NCBI GenBank assembly: GCA_018402545.1
Contig: JAGYIL010000001.1
Location: 2,666,001-2,730,000 of the forward strand
Reading direction: 5' to 3'
Source: Saccharospirillum sp.
Lineage (GTDB): Bacteria; Pseudomonadota; Gammaproteobacteria; Pseudomonadales; Natronospirillaceae
Length of the DNA: 64,000 nt
Shown here: positions 1-7,934 of the stretch, in pieces
Layout of the letters: each line of letters opens with the position of its first letter
How positions within the stretch are numbered: the stretch's first letter is position 1
The notes under the pieces: generated by a model
The model's input: the letters and a program-made list of their open reading frames with translations, nothing else
Told to the model about the DNA's origin: nothing
Database searches by the model: none
Program-made: the position numbers and the translations under genes

Positions 1-69
1 GCAAGGCTTGTTCCACGCGGGCGTAGGTGGTAGAACACGCGCCCGCATTGTCGCTACAGCTATACAGGT

Positions 70-1038
70 ATGGATTCAGGCATGACCCTCACGTCAAATC
101 ACCCGACAGACGCCGCCGAGCCGCTCATTGACCCCGCTGGAGACGCGCCGTCAGTGACTGCCGAAAAGAAAGCCAAAACCGAGTTCAACAAGGTGCAGAA
201 ACGGTTGCGCCGTGAAACCGGCCGCGCCATTGCCGACTTCAACATGATTGAAGAAGGTGACAAGGTGATGGTGTGCCTCTCCGGCGGGAAGGATTCCTAC
301 ACCATGCTGGAAATCCTGATCAGCCTGCAGCGCAGCGCGCCGGTGAATTTCGAACTGGTCGCGGTCAATCTTGATCAGAAGCAGCCCGGCTTTCCCGAAG
401 AGATTCTGCCCAACTACCTGAAACAGCGCGGCGTGCCATTCCACATTCTGGAACGCGATACCTACAGCATCGTCCAGGACATGGTGCCCGAGGGCAAAAC
501 CACCTGCGGCATCTGCTCGCGTCTTCGTCGCGGCACCATCTATGCCTTTGCCGATCAGATCGGGGCGACCAAGGTTGCCATGGGTCACCACCGGGATGAC
601 ATCATGGAAACCCTGTTTCTGAACATGTTTCACGGCGGCAAGCTCAAAGCCATGCCACCCAAACTGCTGAGCGACAGCGCTACCAATGTGCTGATTCGCC
701 CGCTGGCTTACTGCCGGGAAGCCGACATCGAACGCTACGCAGCGTTTATGCAGTTTCCGATCATCCCCTGCAATCTCTGTGGCTCTCAGGAGAACCTGCA
801 GCGCCAGTCAATCAAGGCCATGTTACGGGGCTGGGAGAAAGCATTTCCGGGTCGGGTGGAGAACATTTTCCGGGCGATTCAAAACGTCGCTCCATCTCAG
901 TTGGCGGACCGTTCCCTTCACGATTTTGTCTCGCTACAGGCAACCGGTATCCCATTGGCACCGGTGAGCGATGGCGGAGAATTCAGCCCTATGGCGCAGA
1001 CATCGGTCAACACCTGGGTTCCGGAAAGTGAACATTGA
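70..1038 (+). CDS. ttcA: tRNA 2-thiocytidine(32) synthetase TtcA
   Basis: TtcA adenylates and thiolates cytidine 32 of certain tRNAs in the cytoplasm using ATP and an iron-sulphur cluster. The 322-residue protein has the PP-loop SGGKDS at residues 71-76 and the two CxxC pairs typical of TtcA: C146/C149 in [12 protein letters not shown] and C234/C237 in PCNLCGS. A conserved GHHRDD follows the first pair. Two in-frame ATGs lie at 70 and 82 and neither has a convincing ribosome site, so the first four residues are uncertain. The extra N-terminal stretch to about residue 35 is low-complexity and probably not part of the fold. Its neighbour downstream is the FNR-type regulator, an arrangement seen in other gammaproteobacteria where ttcA and fnr are linked. 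Confidence 0.95.
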   Translation: MDSGMTLTSNHPTDAAEPLIDPAGDAPSVTAEKKAKTEFNKVQKRLRRETGRAIADFNMIEEGDKVMVCLSGGKDSYTMLEILISLQRSAPVNFELVAVNLDQKQPGFPEEILPNYLKQRGVPFHILERDTYSIVQDMVPEGKTTCGICSRLRRGTIYAFADQIGATKVAMGHHRDDIMETLFLNMFHGGKLKAMPPKLLSDSATNVLIRPLAYCREADIERYAAFMQFPIIPCNLCGSQENLQRQSIKAMLRGWEKAFPGRVENIFRAIQNVAPSQLADRSLHDFVSLQATGIPLAPVSDGGEFSPMAQTSVNTWVPESEH

Positions 1039-1153
1039 GTTCACCCTTCGCGATTAACCGTATGGGGCTGGTAATGGACGTTGATTCAGCTACCATGGCT
1101 GTTAGACAAAACAGACCTGTATTAGGGGTCAATCCGCCTGGAGCGAGCACACT

Positions 1154-1894
1154 GTGAAGCTGAATACACATTGCAACACCTGCAGCCTGCACCCTCTTTG
1201 CCTGCCATTGGCGCTGAACGGCCAGGAAATGGATCAACTCGATTCCATCATCCGACGCGGGCGCCCGGTGCAGAAAGGTGACATTCTGTTCCATCAGGGT
1301 GAGGCATTTCACTCCATTTTTGCGGTTCGTACCGGCACCATCAAAACCTTTTCGCTGACCCAGGAGGGTGAAGAACAAATCACCGGTTTTCATCTGGCCA
1401 GCGAGCTGGTCGGTCTCGACAGTTACGACGCCGTCAGCTATTCCGCCACCGCCCGGGCACTGGAAACCTCGAATATCTGCGAGATACCGGTCGACCGGCT
1501 CGACGACCTCTCCGGCCAGATGCCGGAACTGCGCCGTCATTTGATGCGGCTGATGGGCAAGGAACTGCGTGAAGAACAGAAAATGATGCTGTTGCTGAGC
1601 AAAAAGAGCTCCGAAGAACGCCTGGCTTCATTCCTGCTCAACCTGGCTGCCCGCTACAAGCGCCGGGGTTACTCCGGCACCAGCTTCCGGCTGACCATGT
1701 CACGCGGCGACATCGCCAACTACCTGGGTATGGCCGTGGAAACGGTGAGCCGGGTGTTCACCCGCTTTCAGAAGCAGGGCATTCTGGGTGAGAGTGACAG
1801 CGCCAAAGACATCGTTATTGAAGATTTCAACGCCCTGACCCGCCTTGCCAGCCTGGCTGACTGCGAACGCATCGAGCTCGGCATCAGCGCCTGA
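1154..1894 (+). CDS. anr: FNR/ANR-family oxygen-sensing transcription regulator
   Basis: This is a CRP/FNR-superfamily activator that senses oxygen through a labile [4Fe-4S] cluster and switches on anaerobic or microaerobic genes. The 246-residue protein has N-terminal cysteines C7, C10 and C16 (CxxC-x5-C) plus internal C109, the FNR cluster set. A cyclic-nucleotide-like beta-roll spans about 35-125, and a C-terminal helix-turn-helix holds the recognition sequence ETVSR, whose E, S and R read TTGAT half-sites. The start is a GTG with GGAG about 10 bases upstream; no better ATG exists. A perfect FNR box sits 31 bases after its stop codon, in front of the candidate ccoM gene. The family assignment is firm; the choice of anr over fnr as the name is by analogy with Pseudomonas-type genomes. 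Confidence 0.93.
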   Translation: MKLNTHCNTCSLHPLCLPLALNGQEMDQLDSIIRRGRPVQKGDILFHQGEAFHSIFAVRTGTIKTFSLTQEGEEQITGFHLASELVGLDSYDAVSYSATARALETSNICEIPVDRLDDLSGQMPELRRHLMRLMGKELREEQKMMLLLSKKSSEERLASFLLNLAARYKRRGYSGTSFRLTMSRGDIANYLGMAVETVSRVFTRFQKQGILGESDSAKDIVIEDFNALTRLASLADCERIELGISA

Positions 1895-1916
1895 ACCAAG
1901 CCTGCAGACCACCCTC

Positions 1917-1946
1917 CCGGATACTTGATCCAGATCAAGTATCCGG
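1917..1946. promoter_or_regulatory. FNR/ANR box inside a long palindrome, upstream of ccoM
   Basis: TTGATCCAGATCAA at 1925-1938 matches the FNR/ANR consensus TTGAT-N4-ATCAA at all ten defined positions. It is the core of a larger inverted repeat whose 14-base arms (CCGGATACTTGATC and its complement) are separated only by CA. A sigma70-like -10 (TATACT, 1993-1998) lies downstream with no recognisable -35. If transcription starts near 2004, the box centre (1931.5) is at about -72, the spacing of a class I FNR-activated promoter. The same palindrome could also fold as a hairpin at the end of the regulator transcript, although no T-tract follows it. Confidence 0.85.
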
Positions 1947-2031
1947 CGTGCTTTGCCTGACAGACATCAAGCCCCGCCCTTCGCCAGCTCCCTATACTGA
2001 TCTCAATCATTCAGCACTGAGGAGTCTGATC

Positions 2032-2154
2032 ATGTATATGGACACTGTTGTATTCGCAAGCCTGCTCACCGTCGGTCTTATGTTCGGCTTTATGGGTATC
2101 TGGGGCTATGTGGTTTATCAGGGCCTGCATAAAGACAACAAAAGCGACGAATAA
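2032..2154 (+). CDS. ccoM: Candidate cbb3-type cytochrome oxidase small subunit CcoM
   Basis: This gene codes for a 40-residue single-pass membrane protein. The start at 2032 has AGGAG (2020-2024) seven bases upstream. A short polar N-terminus (MYMD) is followed by one hydrophobic helix (about residues 5-29, VVFASLLTVGLMFGF onward) and a charged tail GLHKDNKSDE. Size, the M-x-D-x-VV start, the TVGLM motif and the lysine-rich tail resemble CcoM, the accessory subunit first described in the cbb3 oxidase of Pseudomonas stutzeri, where it aids assembly and stability. Placement right behind an FNR-family gene and its FNR box fits a microaerobic oxidase subunit. No ccoNOP genes are in the window. 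The assignment rests on remembered similarity of a very short protein; another small membrane protein remains possible. Confidence 0.55.
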   Translation: MYMDTVVFASLLTVGLMFGFMGIWGYVVYQGLHKDNKSDE

Positions 2155-2179
2155 CGTTCAGGTGGCGCGGGACGATGCC

Positions 2180-2995
2180 CTATACCATCCCCGCCTGCCT
2201 GGCCTGACGATAGCGGTTGATCAGCCAGCCGGCAATTGAAAAACCCGGCGGTACGGTTGGTAGCGCATCCAGCGAAAACCAGCCCGCGTCGGCGATTTCA
2301 TTTTCCTGAAGCCGGATATCACCGCCGTTGTAATCGGCCCAATAGCCCAGCATCAGTTGATGTGGGAAAGGCCAGGTCTGGCTGCCCTGATAACGCAAAT
2401 TGGTCACCTCAACCCCCACCTCTTCGCGCACCTCACGGTGCACGGCCTGTTCGGCCGATTCACCGGTTTCAATGAAGCCCGCCAGGGTGCTGTACCAGCC
2501 TCGTGAGCGGTTGCGAACACCTTGCGCCAGTAACACCTCAGATCCCCGGGTAATCAACACGATGATGCACGGGCTGACCCTGGGGTAAAACCTCAGCCGA
2601 CAAGGCTCACACACCATGGCCGGCTCACCGGCCAGCGCCTGGGTGGGTTGGCCGCACTGGCCGCAATAGCGATGCTGGCGTCGCCAGTCGAGCAGGCCCC
2701 GGGCGCGTGCGGCCAGCATAAAGGCGGTTTCACTGACTGAGGCGACTTCACGCAGGGCCTGGGTCGTCACCGTGCTGGTCGATTGCAGGCGGGCGGTGTA
2801 ATAGCCATGACCATCGAGCAACCCGACAAATTCCTCATGGTGCCACTCAAAGCGGCACTCACGGCGCTGGTGGATATGGCTGTCGCCGTTCAACACCAGT
2901 TCGTCACCCTGCCACAGCATCAGCCGATCGGTTGGCGCCGGTGCCGGCGCATGGCCCGGCAGTTCTATGCTGTGCTGACCCAATTCGTATAGCAC
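2180..2995 (-). CDS. nudC: NAD+ diphosphatase / RNA deNADding Nudix hydrolase NudC
   Basis: NudC cleaves NAD(H) to NMN(H) and AMP and removes NAD caps from RNA. The 271-residue protein has a four-cysteine zinc ribbon in the middle (CGQCGQP followed by CEPC) and the Nudix box [11 protein letters not shown]...REVREEVG (G-x5-E-x7-REVREEVG), which carries the metal-binding glutamates. It is followed by SQTWPFPHQ, the family signature that distinguishes NudC from other Nudix enzymes (usual form SQPWPFPxS). It begins directly where the upstream acetyltransferase gene ends (stop at 2996), so the two are almost certainly co-transcribed; linkage of an NAD enzyme with a PatZ-type acetyltransferase suggests shared control of NAD/acetyl-CoA state. 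The 3' end converges on ccoM with about 25 bases between them. Confidence 0.95.
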   Translation of the reverse strand: MLYELGQHSIELPGHAPAPAPTDRLMLWQGDELVLNGDSHIHQRRECRFEWHHEEFVGLLDGHGYYTARLQSTSTVTTQALREVASVSETAFMLAARARGLLDWRRQHRYCGQCGQPTQALAGEPAMVCEPCRLRFYPRVSPCIIVLITRGSEVLLAQGVRNRSRGWYSTLAGFIETGESAEQAVHREVREEVGVEVTNLRYQGSQTWPFPHQLMLGYWADYNGGDIRLQENEIADAGWFSLDALPTVPPGFSIAGWLINRYRQARQAGMV

Positions 2996-5698
2996 TTACT
3001 TGCCTCTGTTATTGGTTTTTCCTGGACGACCCGGCGACTCATCAGCCCTGCCTCTGGTTGCATTCAGCGGCAATGTCAGACGGACGGTTCCATCCTGCTC
3101 ATGGTGAGCCTTGAAGCCAAACCGGCGCCCCAGCATCAGCATGGGCGTGTTCTCGGGCAGAACATCCGCCACAATGCGGTCAATGCTTTGTGCGGCTGCG
3201 TAATCCAGCGTCTTCTGCATCAATTGACGGCCGAGCCCGGTCCCCTGAAACGCCGATTCGACCATGATGGCGAACTCCATCTCATTGGTATTCACGTCGG
3301 TCCACAGCCGCATTTCGCCTACGATGTTTCGCTTCGATAACGCCACGAACACCATCTCGCGGCGGTAATCAATCTGGCACAGGGTGGCCAACTCCCGGTG
3401 TTCAAAATGCAAGCGGCTGCCAAAAAAACGCAAGCGTAAGGCGTCGGCATCAAAGCGACCGTAAAAAGCTTTCAACTGGGGCTCATCCTCGCCCCGTATC
3501 GGCCTCAGAATAACAGACTGGTCGTTTTTCAGGGTAACAGTCTCGATCAGTTCACTCGGATAGGGGTTCAATGCCGGCCGCTGTGGTTCGCCAATGCAGG
3601 CGGCCACACCAATCACCAGCAAGCCCTCACCGGGTTGCAGCAGCACGTTGGCTTCCAGCCCGGCCAATTGAGGCCAGTCGATCACCATTTGCGACAGTGC
3701 CTTCAGTGCCCGTACCAGTTGGGCCAGGTCCTGTTCCAGGTTGTCGCTGCGCTCGGCCAGTACCTGATAGCCGTGTGACCGCATGATCATATGCCGGGCC
3801 AGTGAACTGTTCAGCGGCGGCAAGGCCACCTGGCGGTCGGCCAGCATGTCGGCCCGGGAACCGCCCTCACCGAACAAAATAAGCGGGCCGTAATCGTCAT
3901 CCCGGGTCATGCCCAGGCTGAATTGCAGATGATCGATCTTGCGCCGCATCGGCTGCACGCCCCAGCCCAGGGTACGACTGTCTGGAAACTGCTCGGCTTT
4001 CTCGGCAGCGAGCGATTCACGGGCTTCGCGCAAGGCGGCTTCATCGGCCAGTTCAATGCGAACACCGCGCCAGCGCTCTGAGGGGGCTTCATTGTAGGCA
4101 AATGGATAGCAGTAGGCTTCGTGTACCAGACGCAGAGATGCCGGGAAATAGCGCGGCGTCAGGCGCTGCACCACCTGGTCAAAATCGACGCCAAAGGTAC
4201 TGTCGACCAGGGTAAAGCCATAGAGGCGCATCAGCGCCCGGGCTTCAGCCCAGGTAAAGTAGCGGCGCTTCTGATCTTCAATCTGCCGGAACAGATCCTG
4301 CCCCTGCTGGCGGTCGGGGGTAAAACCCAGTGACGTTGATGTCGGGGTTTCGCGCAGGCGCTCCTGCGCGAGCTCGTGCCGGGCCACGGTGAAGAAGGCT
4401 TCAACTGCATCGTTGGGTGAATCGAAATTCAGCAAGCCGGCTTTGTCGAATTGCTTGCGCGCCTCGACAATACTGACACCGCCCATAAAACAGGTCAGAA
4501 ACATGCGTCGACTGCGTTTGATGTAGGGCTGCAGCAAGCGGGCAACATCAGTGCTGTCGGATCGCTGGTTGGGGCTGTGGATGACCAGAATGCCACCGAT
4601 TGCCGGATCCCGTTCAAGAACCTTCAATACATCCAGATAATCCTGCCCTTTAGATTCAGGCGGCAGAATCGCCGGGTTGTAACCGGTCTCCTCGGCGTAC
4701 CAGAGGGTTGGCAACTTTGCCTTGTGATCCTCAATAGGAGCCAGCTCGCCCCCCAGGGCCTGCAATTGCTGACTGGCCAGCATGGCCGTACCCAGACCGT
4801 TACTGACAATGGCCAGGTTCGACCGGTGCAGCGGGCGCGCGCGCGACAGCACTTCCAGCCCGCTGAACAAGCCATCGGCACTGTCGACTTGCAATACACC
4901 GGCCCGGTTGAAGTATTCATCGTCCACCGGTCGCCGGTCGAGCAAACCCGGTGGCACACTGCGCCGGGCCTGGGTGCGGATGGCGAGCACTTTTTTGGAG
5001 CGGGCAGCGGCCCGCATCGCAATCAGCAGCCGGTTGGCGTCACGAATGTGCTCCAGATGAATCAGAATGGAGCGCACCCGGCGGTCGGTCGACAGATGAT
5101 CGACAATGTCGGAAATGCGCAGATCAGCGCTCGATCCCACTGTCATGAAATGGGAAAAACCAATGCCCCGGGCACCAGCCCAGTCGAGCAGGGCCGAGCC
5201 CAGTGAGGCAGAGTGCCCGACATAGGCCGATGGCCCGGGCAGCGCGTTCAGGTGGGCAAAGCTGGCGTTGAGGTGCTCATCGGGCACCAGAATACCCAGG
5301 CAGTTGGGGCCCAGAATGCGGATATTCAGCTCCCGGGCCAGGGTCAGAATGCGCTCATTGCGCGCGGTACCCAGCGACTGGCGGCGCGACAGGCCACCGG
5401 TCAGGATGATGGCGGCCCGAATACCGACCCGACCTAACTGGCGTAATACCCGCATCAGCGATTCGGGCGGCAAACAGATGACGGCCAGATCAACCGGATC
5501 ACGAATTTCACGCACATAACGAAACGCCGGATAACCAAAAACACTGGCGTAGCCTTTGATATTCACGGCATACAGCGGGTGCGGGTACTCACTCTGACGC
5601 AGGTTCTGCATGACCACCGCGCCCATGCTGCCTTCCCGCTCCGATGCCCCGATGACGACGATGCTCTTGGGTTGAAAGAAGTTGCTCAGGTCGGGCAT
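2996..5698 (-). CDS. PatZ/Pat-type protein lysine acetyltransferase (acyl-CoA synthetase-like plus GNAT domains)
   Basis: This is a 900-residue bifunctional-looking protein, matching PatZ (YfiQ) of enterobacteria, which acetylates lysines of acetyl-CoA synthetase and other enzymes. Residues 1-130 form a CoA-binding Rossmann domain (SIVVIGASEREGSMG), followed by succinyl-CoA-ligase-like and ATP-grasp segments to about 720, then a C-terminal GNAT domain (about 740-880) with the acetyl-CoA loop QGTGLGRQLM. The segment where NDP-forming acetyl-CoA synthetases carry their phosphorylated histidine reads SVPPGLLDRRP and has no histidine, so the synthetase part is probably a regulatory relic, as in PatZ. 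It is first in a two-gene unit with nudC. A divergent gene upstream codes for a deacetylase-fold enzyme, so an acetylation/deacetylation pair is conceivable, though not shown. Confidence 0.9.
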   Translation of the reverse strand: MPDLSNFFQPKSIVVIGASEREGSMGAVVMQNLRQSEYPHPLYAVNIKGYASVFGYPAFRYVREIRDPVDLAVICLPPESLMRVLRQLGRVGIRAAIILTGGLSRRQSLGTARNERILTLARELNIRILGPNCLGILVPDEHLNASFAHLNALPGPSAYVGHSASLGSALLDWAGARGIGFSHFMTVGSSADLRISDIVDHLSTDRRVRSILIHLEHIRDANRLLIAMRAAARSKKVLAIRTQARRSVPPGLLDRRPVDDEYFNRAGVLQVDSADGLFSGLEVLSRARPLHRSNLAIVSNGLGTAMLASQQLQALGGELAPIEDHKAKLPTLWYAEETGYNPAILPPESKGQDYLDVLKVLERDPAIGGILVIHSPNQRSDSTDVARLLQPYIKRSRRMFLTCFMGGVSIVEARKQFDKAGLLNFDSPNDAVEAFFTVARHELAQERLRETPTSTSLGFTPDRQQGQDLFRQIEDQKRRYFTWAEARALMRLYGFTLVDSTFGVDFDQVVQRLTPRYFPASLRLVHEAYCYPFAYNEAPSERWRGVRIELADEAALREARESLAAEKAEQFPDSRTLGWGVQPMRRKIDHLQFSLGMTRDDDYGPLILFGEGGSRADMLADRQVALPPLNSSLARHMIMRSHGYQVLAERSDNLEQDLAQLVRALKALSQMVIDWPQLAGLEANVLLQPGEGLLVIGVAACIGEPQRPALNPYPSELIETVTLKNDQSVILRPIRGEDEPQLKAFYGRFDADALRLRFFGSRLHFEHRELATLCQIDYRREMVFVALSKRNIVGEMRLWTDVNTNEMEFAIMVESAFQGTGLGRQLMQKTLDYAAAQSIDRIVADVLPENTPMLMLGRRFGFKAHHEQDGTVRLTLPLNATRGRADESPGRPGKTNNRGK

Positions 5699-5793
5699 GC
5701 TACCACCAAAGTAGAAGGGGTTTGGGCGGGGTGCACAGTGGCCCCTCGCCTAATGTAGTCGTATACTGCCTTGCCTTTCAACGGTGATGCCTG

Positions 5794-6732
5794 ATGATTC
5801 CAACAGCCTTACTCCATCATGCGGTTTACCACCTGCACGATATGGGAAACGACCATCCCGAGTCGCCCCAGCGTCTGGATGCCATTCTCAATCAGCTGGA
5901 AGCCAGCGGACTGAGCCAGCAAATGGATCACCGCGAAGCACCACTGGCCAGCAAAGAAGCTGTGCTGCGAGTACATCACCCGATTTACGTTGAACAGCTG
6001 GAACGCATCAGCCCCTCACACGGTCTGATTCAGGCAGACCCGGATACGCTAATGGGCCCCTATACCTGGGAAGCGAGTTACCGCGCGGCCGGGGCTGGCA
6101 TTCAGGCGGTCGACGATATCATGGCCGGTCACTATCAGCGGGCTTTTTGTGCAGTACGTCCGCCCGGTCATCATGCCGAACCCGCCTCCACCATGGGGTT
6201 CTGCTTTTTCAACAACATTGCAGTGGCCGCTCAGCACGCCCGTCAGCACCATGGGTTGAAACGCGTAGCGATTATCGATTTTGATGTCCACCAATGCAAC
6301 GGCACCATCGAAGCGTTCACTGATGAACCCGACGTACTGGTGTGCAGCAGCTTTCAGCACCCCTTCTACCCCAATACCCACTGGCAAAGTGAACACCCGC
6401 ACATGATCCTGACCCCCCAGGTCGCTTTCGCCACCATCGATGATGTGAAGGACGACTGGGAAGCCCGCTGGAAACCTGCGCTCCAGGCCCACAAACCCGA
6501 GATGATCTTCATCTCCGCTGGCTTTGATGCCCACACACTCGACCCCATGGGTCAGTTGAATTGGCAAACGGAAGATTACTACTGGATCACCAAAGTGATT
6601 ATGGAGCAGGCCGAGCATCTGTGTTCGGGACGTGTCGTATCAATGCTGGAAGGTGGCTATCACCTCAAAGCCCTGGCCGCCTCGGCCGAACAACACATTC
6701 GGGCGATGATGGGGCTAGACGCCAACGATTGA
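5794..6732 (+). CDS. Histone deacetylase-family zinc amidohydrolase
   Basis: This is a 312-residue arginase/deacetylase-fold enzyme of the class II HDAC group (acetylpolyamine amidohydrolase or lysine deacetylase-like; substrate unknown). The active-site histidine pair is in RPPGHHAEP, zinc ligands are the D and H of DFDVH and the D of SAGFDAH, and LEGGYH carries the usual C-terminal glycine-tyrosine element. The residues just after the DVH ligands read Q-C-N-G-T where most relatives have H-G-N-G-T or Q-G-N-G-T; the codons (CAA TGC) are unambiguous. It is divergent from the acetyltransferase gene with 95 bases between the starts, and convergent with the GTPase gene. Cytoplasmic; no signal peptide. 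Start chosen at the first ATG that keeps the conserved N-terminal HxxxxxHxxxHPESPQR. Confidence 0.9.
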   Translation: MIPTALLHHAVYHLHDMGNDHPESPQRLDAILNQLEASGLSQQMDHREAPLASKEAVLRVHHPIYVEQLERISPSHGLIQADPDTLMGPYTWEASYRAAGAGIQAVDDIMAGHYQRAFCAVRPPGHHAEPASTMGFCFFNNIAVAAQHARQHHGLKRVAIIDFDVHQCNGTIEAFTDEPDVLVCSSFQHPFYPNTHWQSEHPHMILTPQVAFATIDDVKDDWEARWKPALQAHKPEMIFISAGFDAHTLDPMGQLNWQTEDYYWITKVIMEQAEHLCSGRVVSMLEGGYHLKALAASAEQHIRAMMGLDAND

Positions 6733-6737
6733 CCGGC

Positions 6738-7014
6738 TCATTCAGGTTTTGGTGTTCGCAGCCAAGCTAAGTGCCAGGTGCCGGGTTTGCCTATCCGGGG
6801 AAGTCCGCAACATGGACCAAATCGCCAGGAGCGTTTTAGCATGAGCGCAGCGAGCCCAAAGGGTGAATCCCATGGAGGGGATTCATATCTTGCGGTCTAG
6901 GCCCCATGGACGGGTTTACGCCGAGCGATGTGTCGCACCACCCGGATAAGCATACCCGGTGGCTGGCACGGACTCCTGGCAACACAACGAAACCGAACAC
7001 CAGAACCTGAATGA
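6738..7014. repeat. Foldback repeat element, copy A (nested inverted repeats)
   Basis: The space between two convergent genes is almost entirely one foldback structure. An outer 21-base inverted repeat (6738-6758 and 6994-7014, one mismatch, containing CATTCAGGTT and TGGTGTTCG) encloses an inner 29-base inverted repeat (6771-6799 and 6941-6969, five mismatches, containing TATCCGGG). Between them lie a perfect 7-base hairpin (GAATCCC/GGGATTC near 6866-6885) and TCTAGG followed by CCCCATGGACGGGTTTACGCC. The inner part is shared with copy B at 48.4-49.5 kb, while the outer arms are not. It codes for nothing. It may be a non-autonomous mobile repeat, and the outer arms could act as a two-way terminator for both genes. 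Confidence 0.75.
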
Positions 7015-7024
7015 ACCAGAGAAT

Positions 7025-7897
7025 TCAGATCGCGTGAGGATCCACATCGAGCTCGCGATATGGCACATCTCGGTCAGGCTCTTCCAGGCTGATTCGGCCC
7101 AGCACGCCACTGCGCATTTCCTTCAGAATAATTTCACTGACCTTGTGCCAGTCGACGTCGCGGCCCTTGATGCAAGCGCGTTTGCGGGCAATGGCTTCCA
7201 TACATTCCATCGCACCTTCGGGAATACTGTCCAGCTTGTAGCGCTCGATCAGCCGCTCAGGATAGCGCTGCATCAGATAGTCAACTGCGAACAGGGCAAT
7301 GTCTTCATATTCGACGGCGGTATCACGAATCGCGCCAGAAGCCGCCAGGCGGTAGCCGCCGACTTCCGATTCCGGTGACGGCCACATAATCCCCGGGGTG
7401 TCCATCAGGGTGAAATCGTCTGCGATCTGGATGCGTTGCTGGCGGCGGGTAACGGCCGGTTCATCGCCGACTTTGGCGATGCGACGCCCTACCAGACCGT
7501 TGATCAGGGTCGATTTACCGACATTGGGAATGCCGACCACCACGGCGCGTACCGGCTTGCCGATACCACCCCGGTAAGGCGCCAGCTTGCGACACAGGTC
7601 AGGAATTCGGGCGAGTTGACGGCGGTCGGTCATTACGATAGGCAAGACAGTCATGTTGACGTCATCACTGTAGTAGCGGCGCCAGGCCTCAGTGACGTCC
7701 GGGTCGGCCAGGTCATCTTTGCTCAGCAGGCGCACCACGGGTTTGTCTCCGCGGGCTTTGGCGATTACCGGATTCATGCTCGATTTTGGCAGGCGAGCGT
7801 CCAGTACCTCGATCACCACGTCGATGGCGGGCATGATTTCTTTGATTTGTCGCCGGGCCTTGTTCATGTGCCCCGGGAACCAGTTTATTTTTGCCAT
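7025..7897 (-). CDS. ylqF: YlqF/RbgA-family ribosome-assembly GTPase
   Basis: This is a circularly permuted GTPase of 290 residues that acts in large-subunit ribosome maturation. Motif order is permuted as expected: G4-like at 58-65 (LSKDDLAD), then G1 (GIPNVGKSTLING, 122-134) and G3 (DTPG, 166-169). The N-terminus FPGHMNKARRQI is typical of YlqF. G4 reads S-K-D-D instead of the usual N-K-x-D, which might weaken guanine discrimination. It ends the minus-strand group of coiled-coil protein, PLP enzyme and this GTPase, with 37 bases separating it from the PLP gene. The stop codon lies 10 bases from the arm of the foldback repeat, so the repeat may end this transcript. Confidence 0.92.
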   Translation of the reverse strand: MAKINWFPGHMNKARRQIKEIMPAIDVVIEVLDARLPKSSMNPVIAKARGDKPVVRLLSKDDLADPDVTEAWRRYYSDDVNMTVLPIVMTDRRQLARIPDLCRKLAPYRGGIGKPVRAVVVGIPNVGKSTLINGLVGRRIAKVGDEPAVTRRQQRIQIADDFTLMDTPGIMWPSPESEVGGYRLAASGAIRDTAVEYEDIALFAVDYLMQRYPERLIERYKLDSIPEGAMECMEAIARKRACIKGRDVDWHKVSEIILKEMRSGVLGRISLEEPDRDVPYRELDVDPHAI

Positions 7898-7934
7898 CGA
7901 GCCTGTTACCTGCGGTTTAAAAACGCGCAGTGTA

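Noticed and set aside
4451..5206. A 251-codon plus-strand open frame opposite the acetyltransferase gene
   Set aside because: It is the antisense shadow of a well-conserved protein, with low-complexity composition and no ribosome site.
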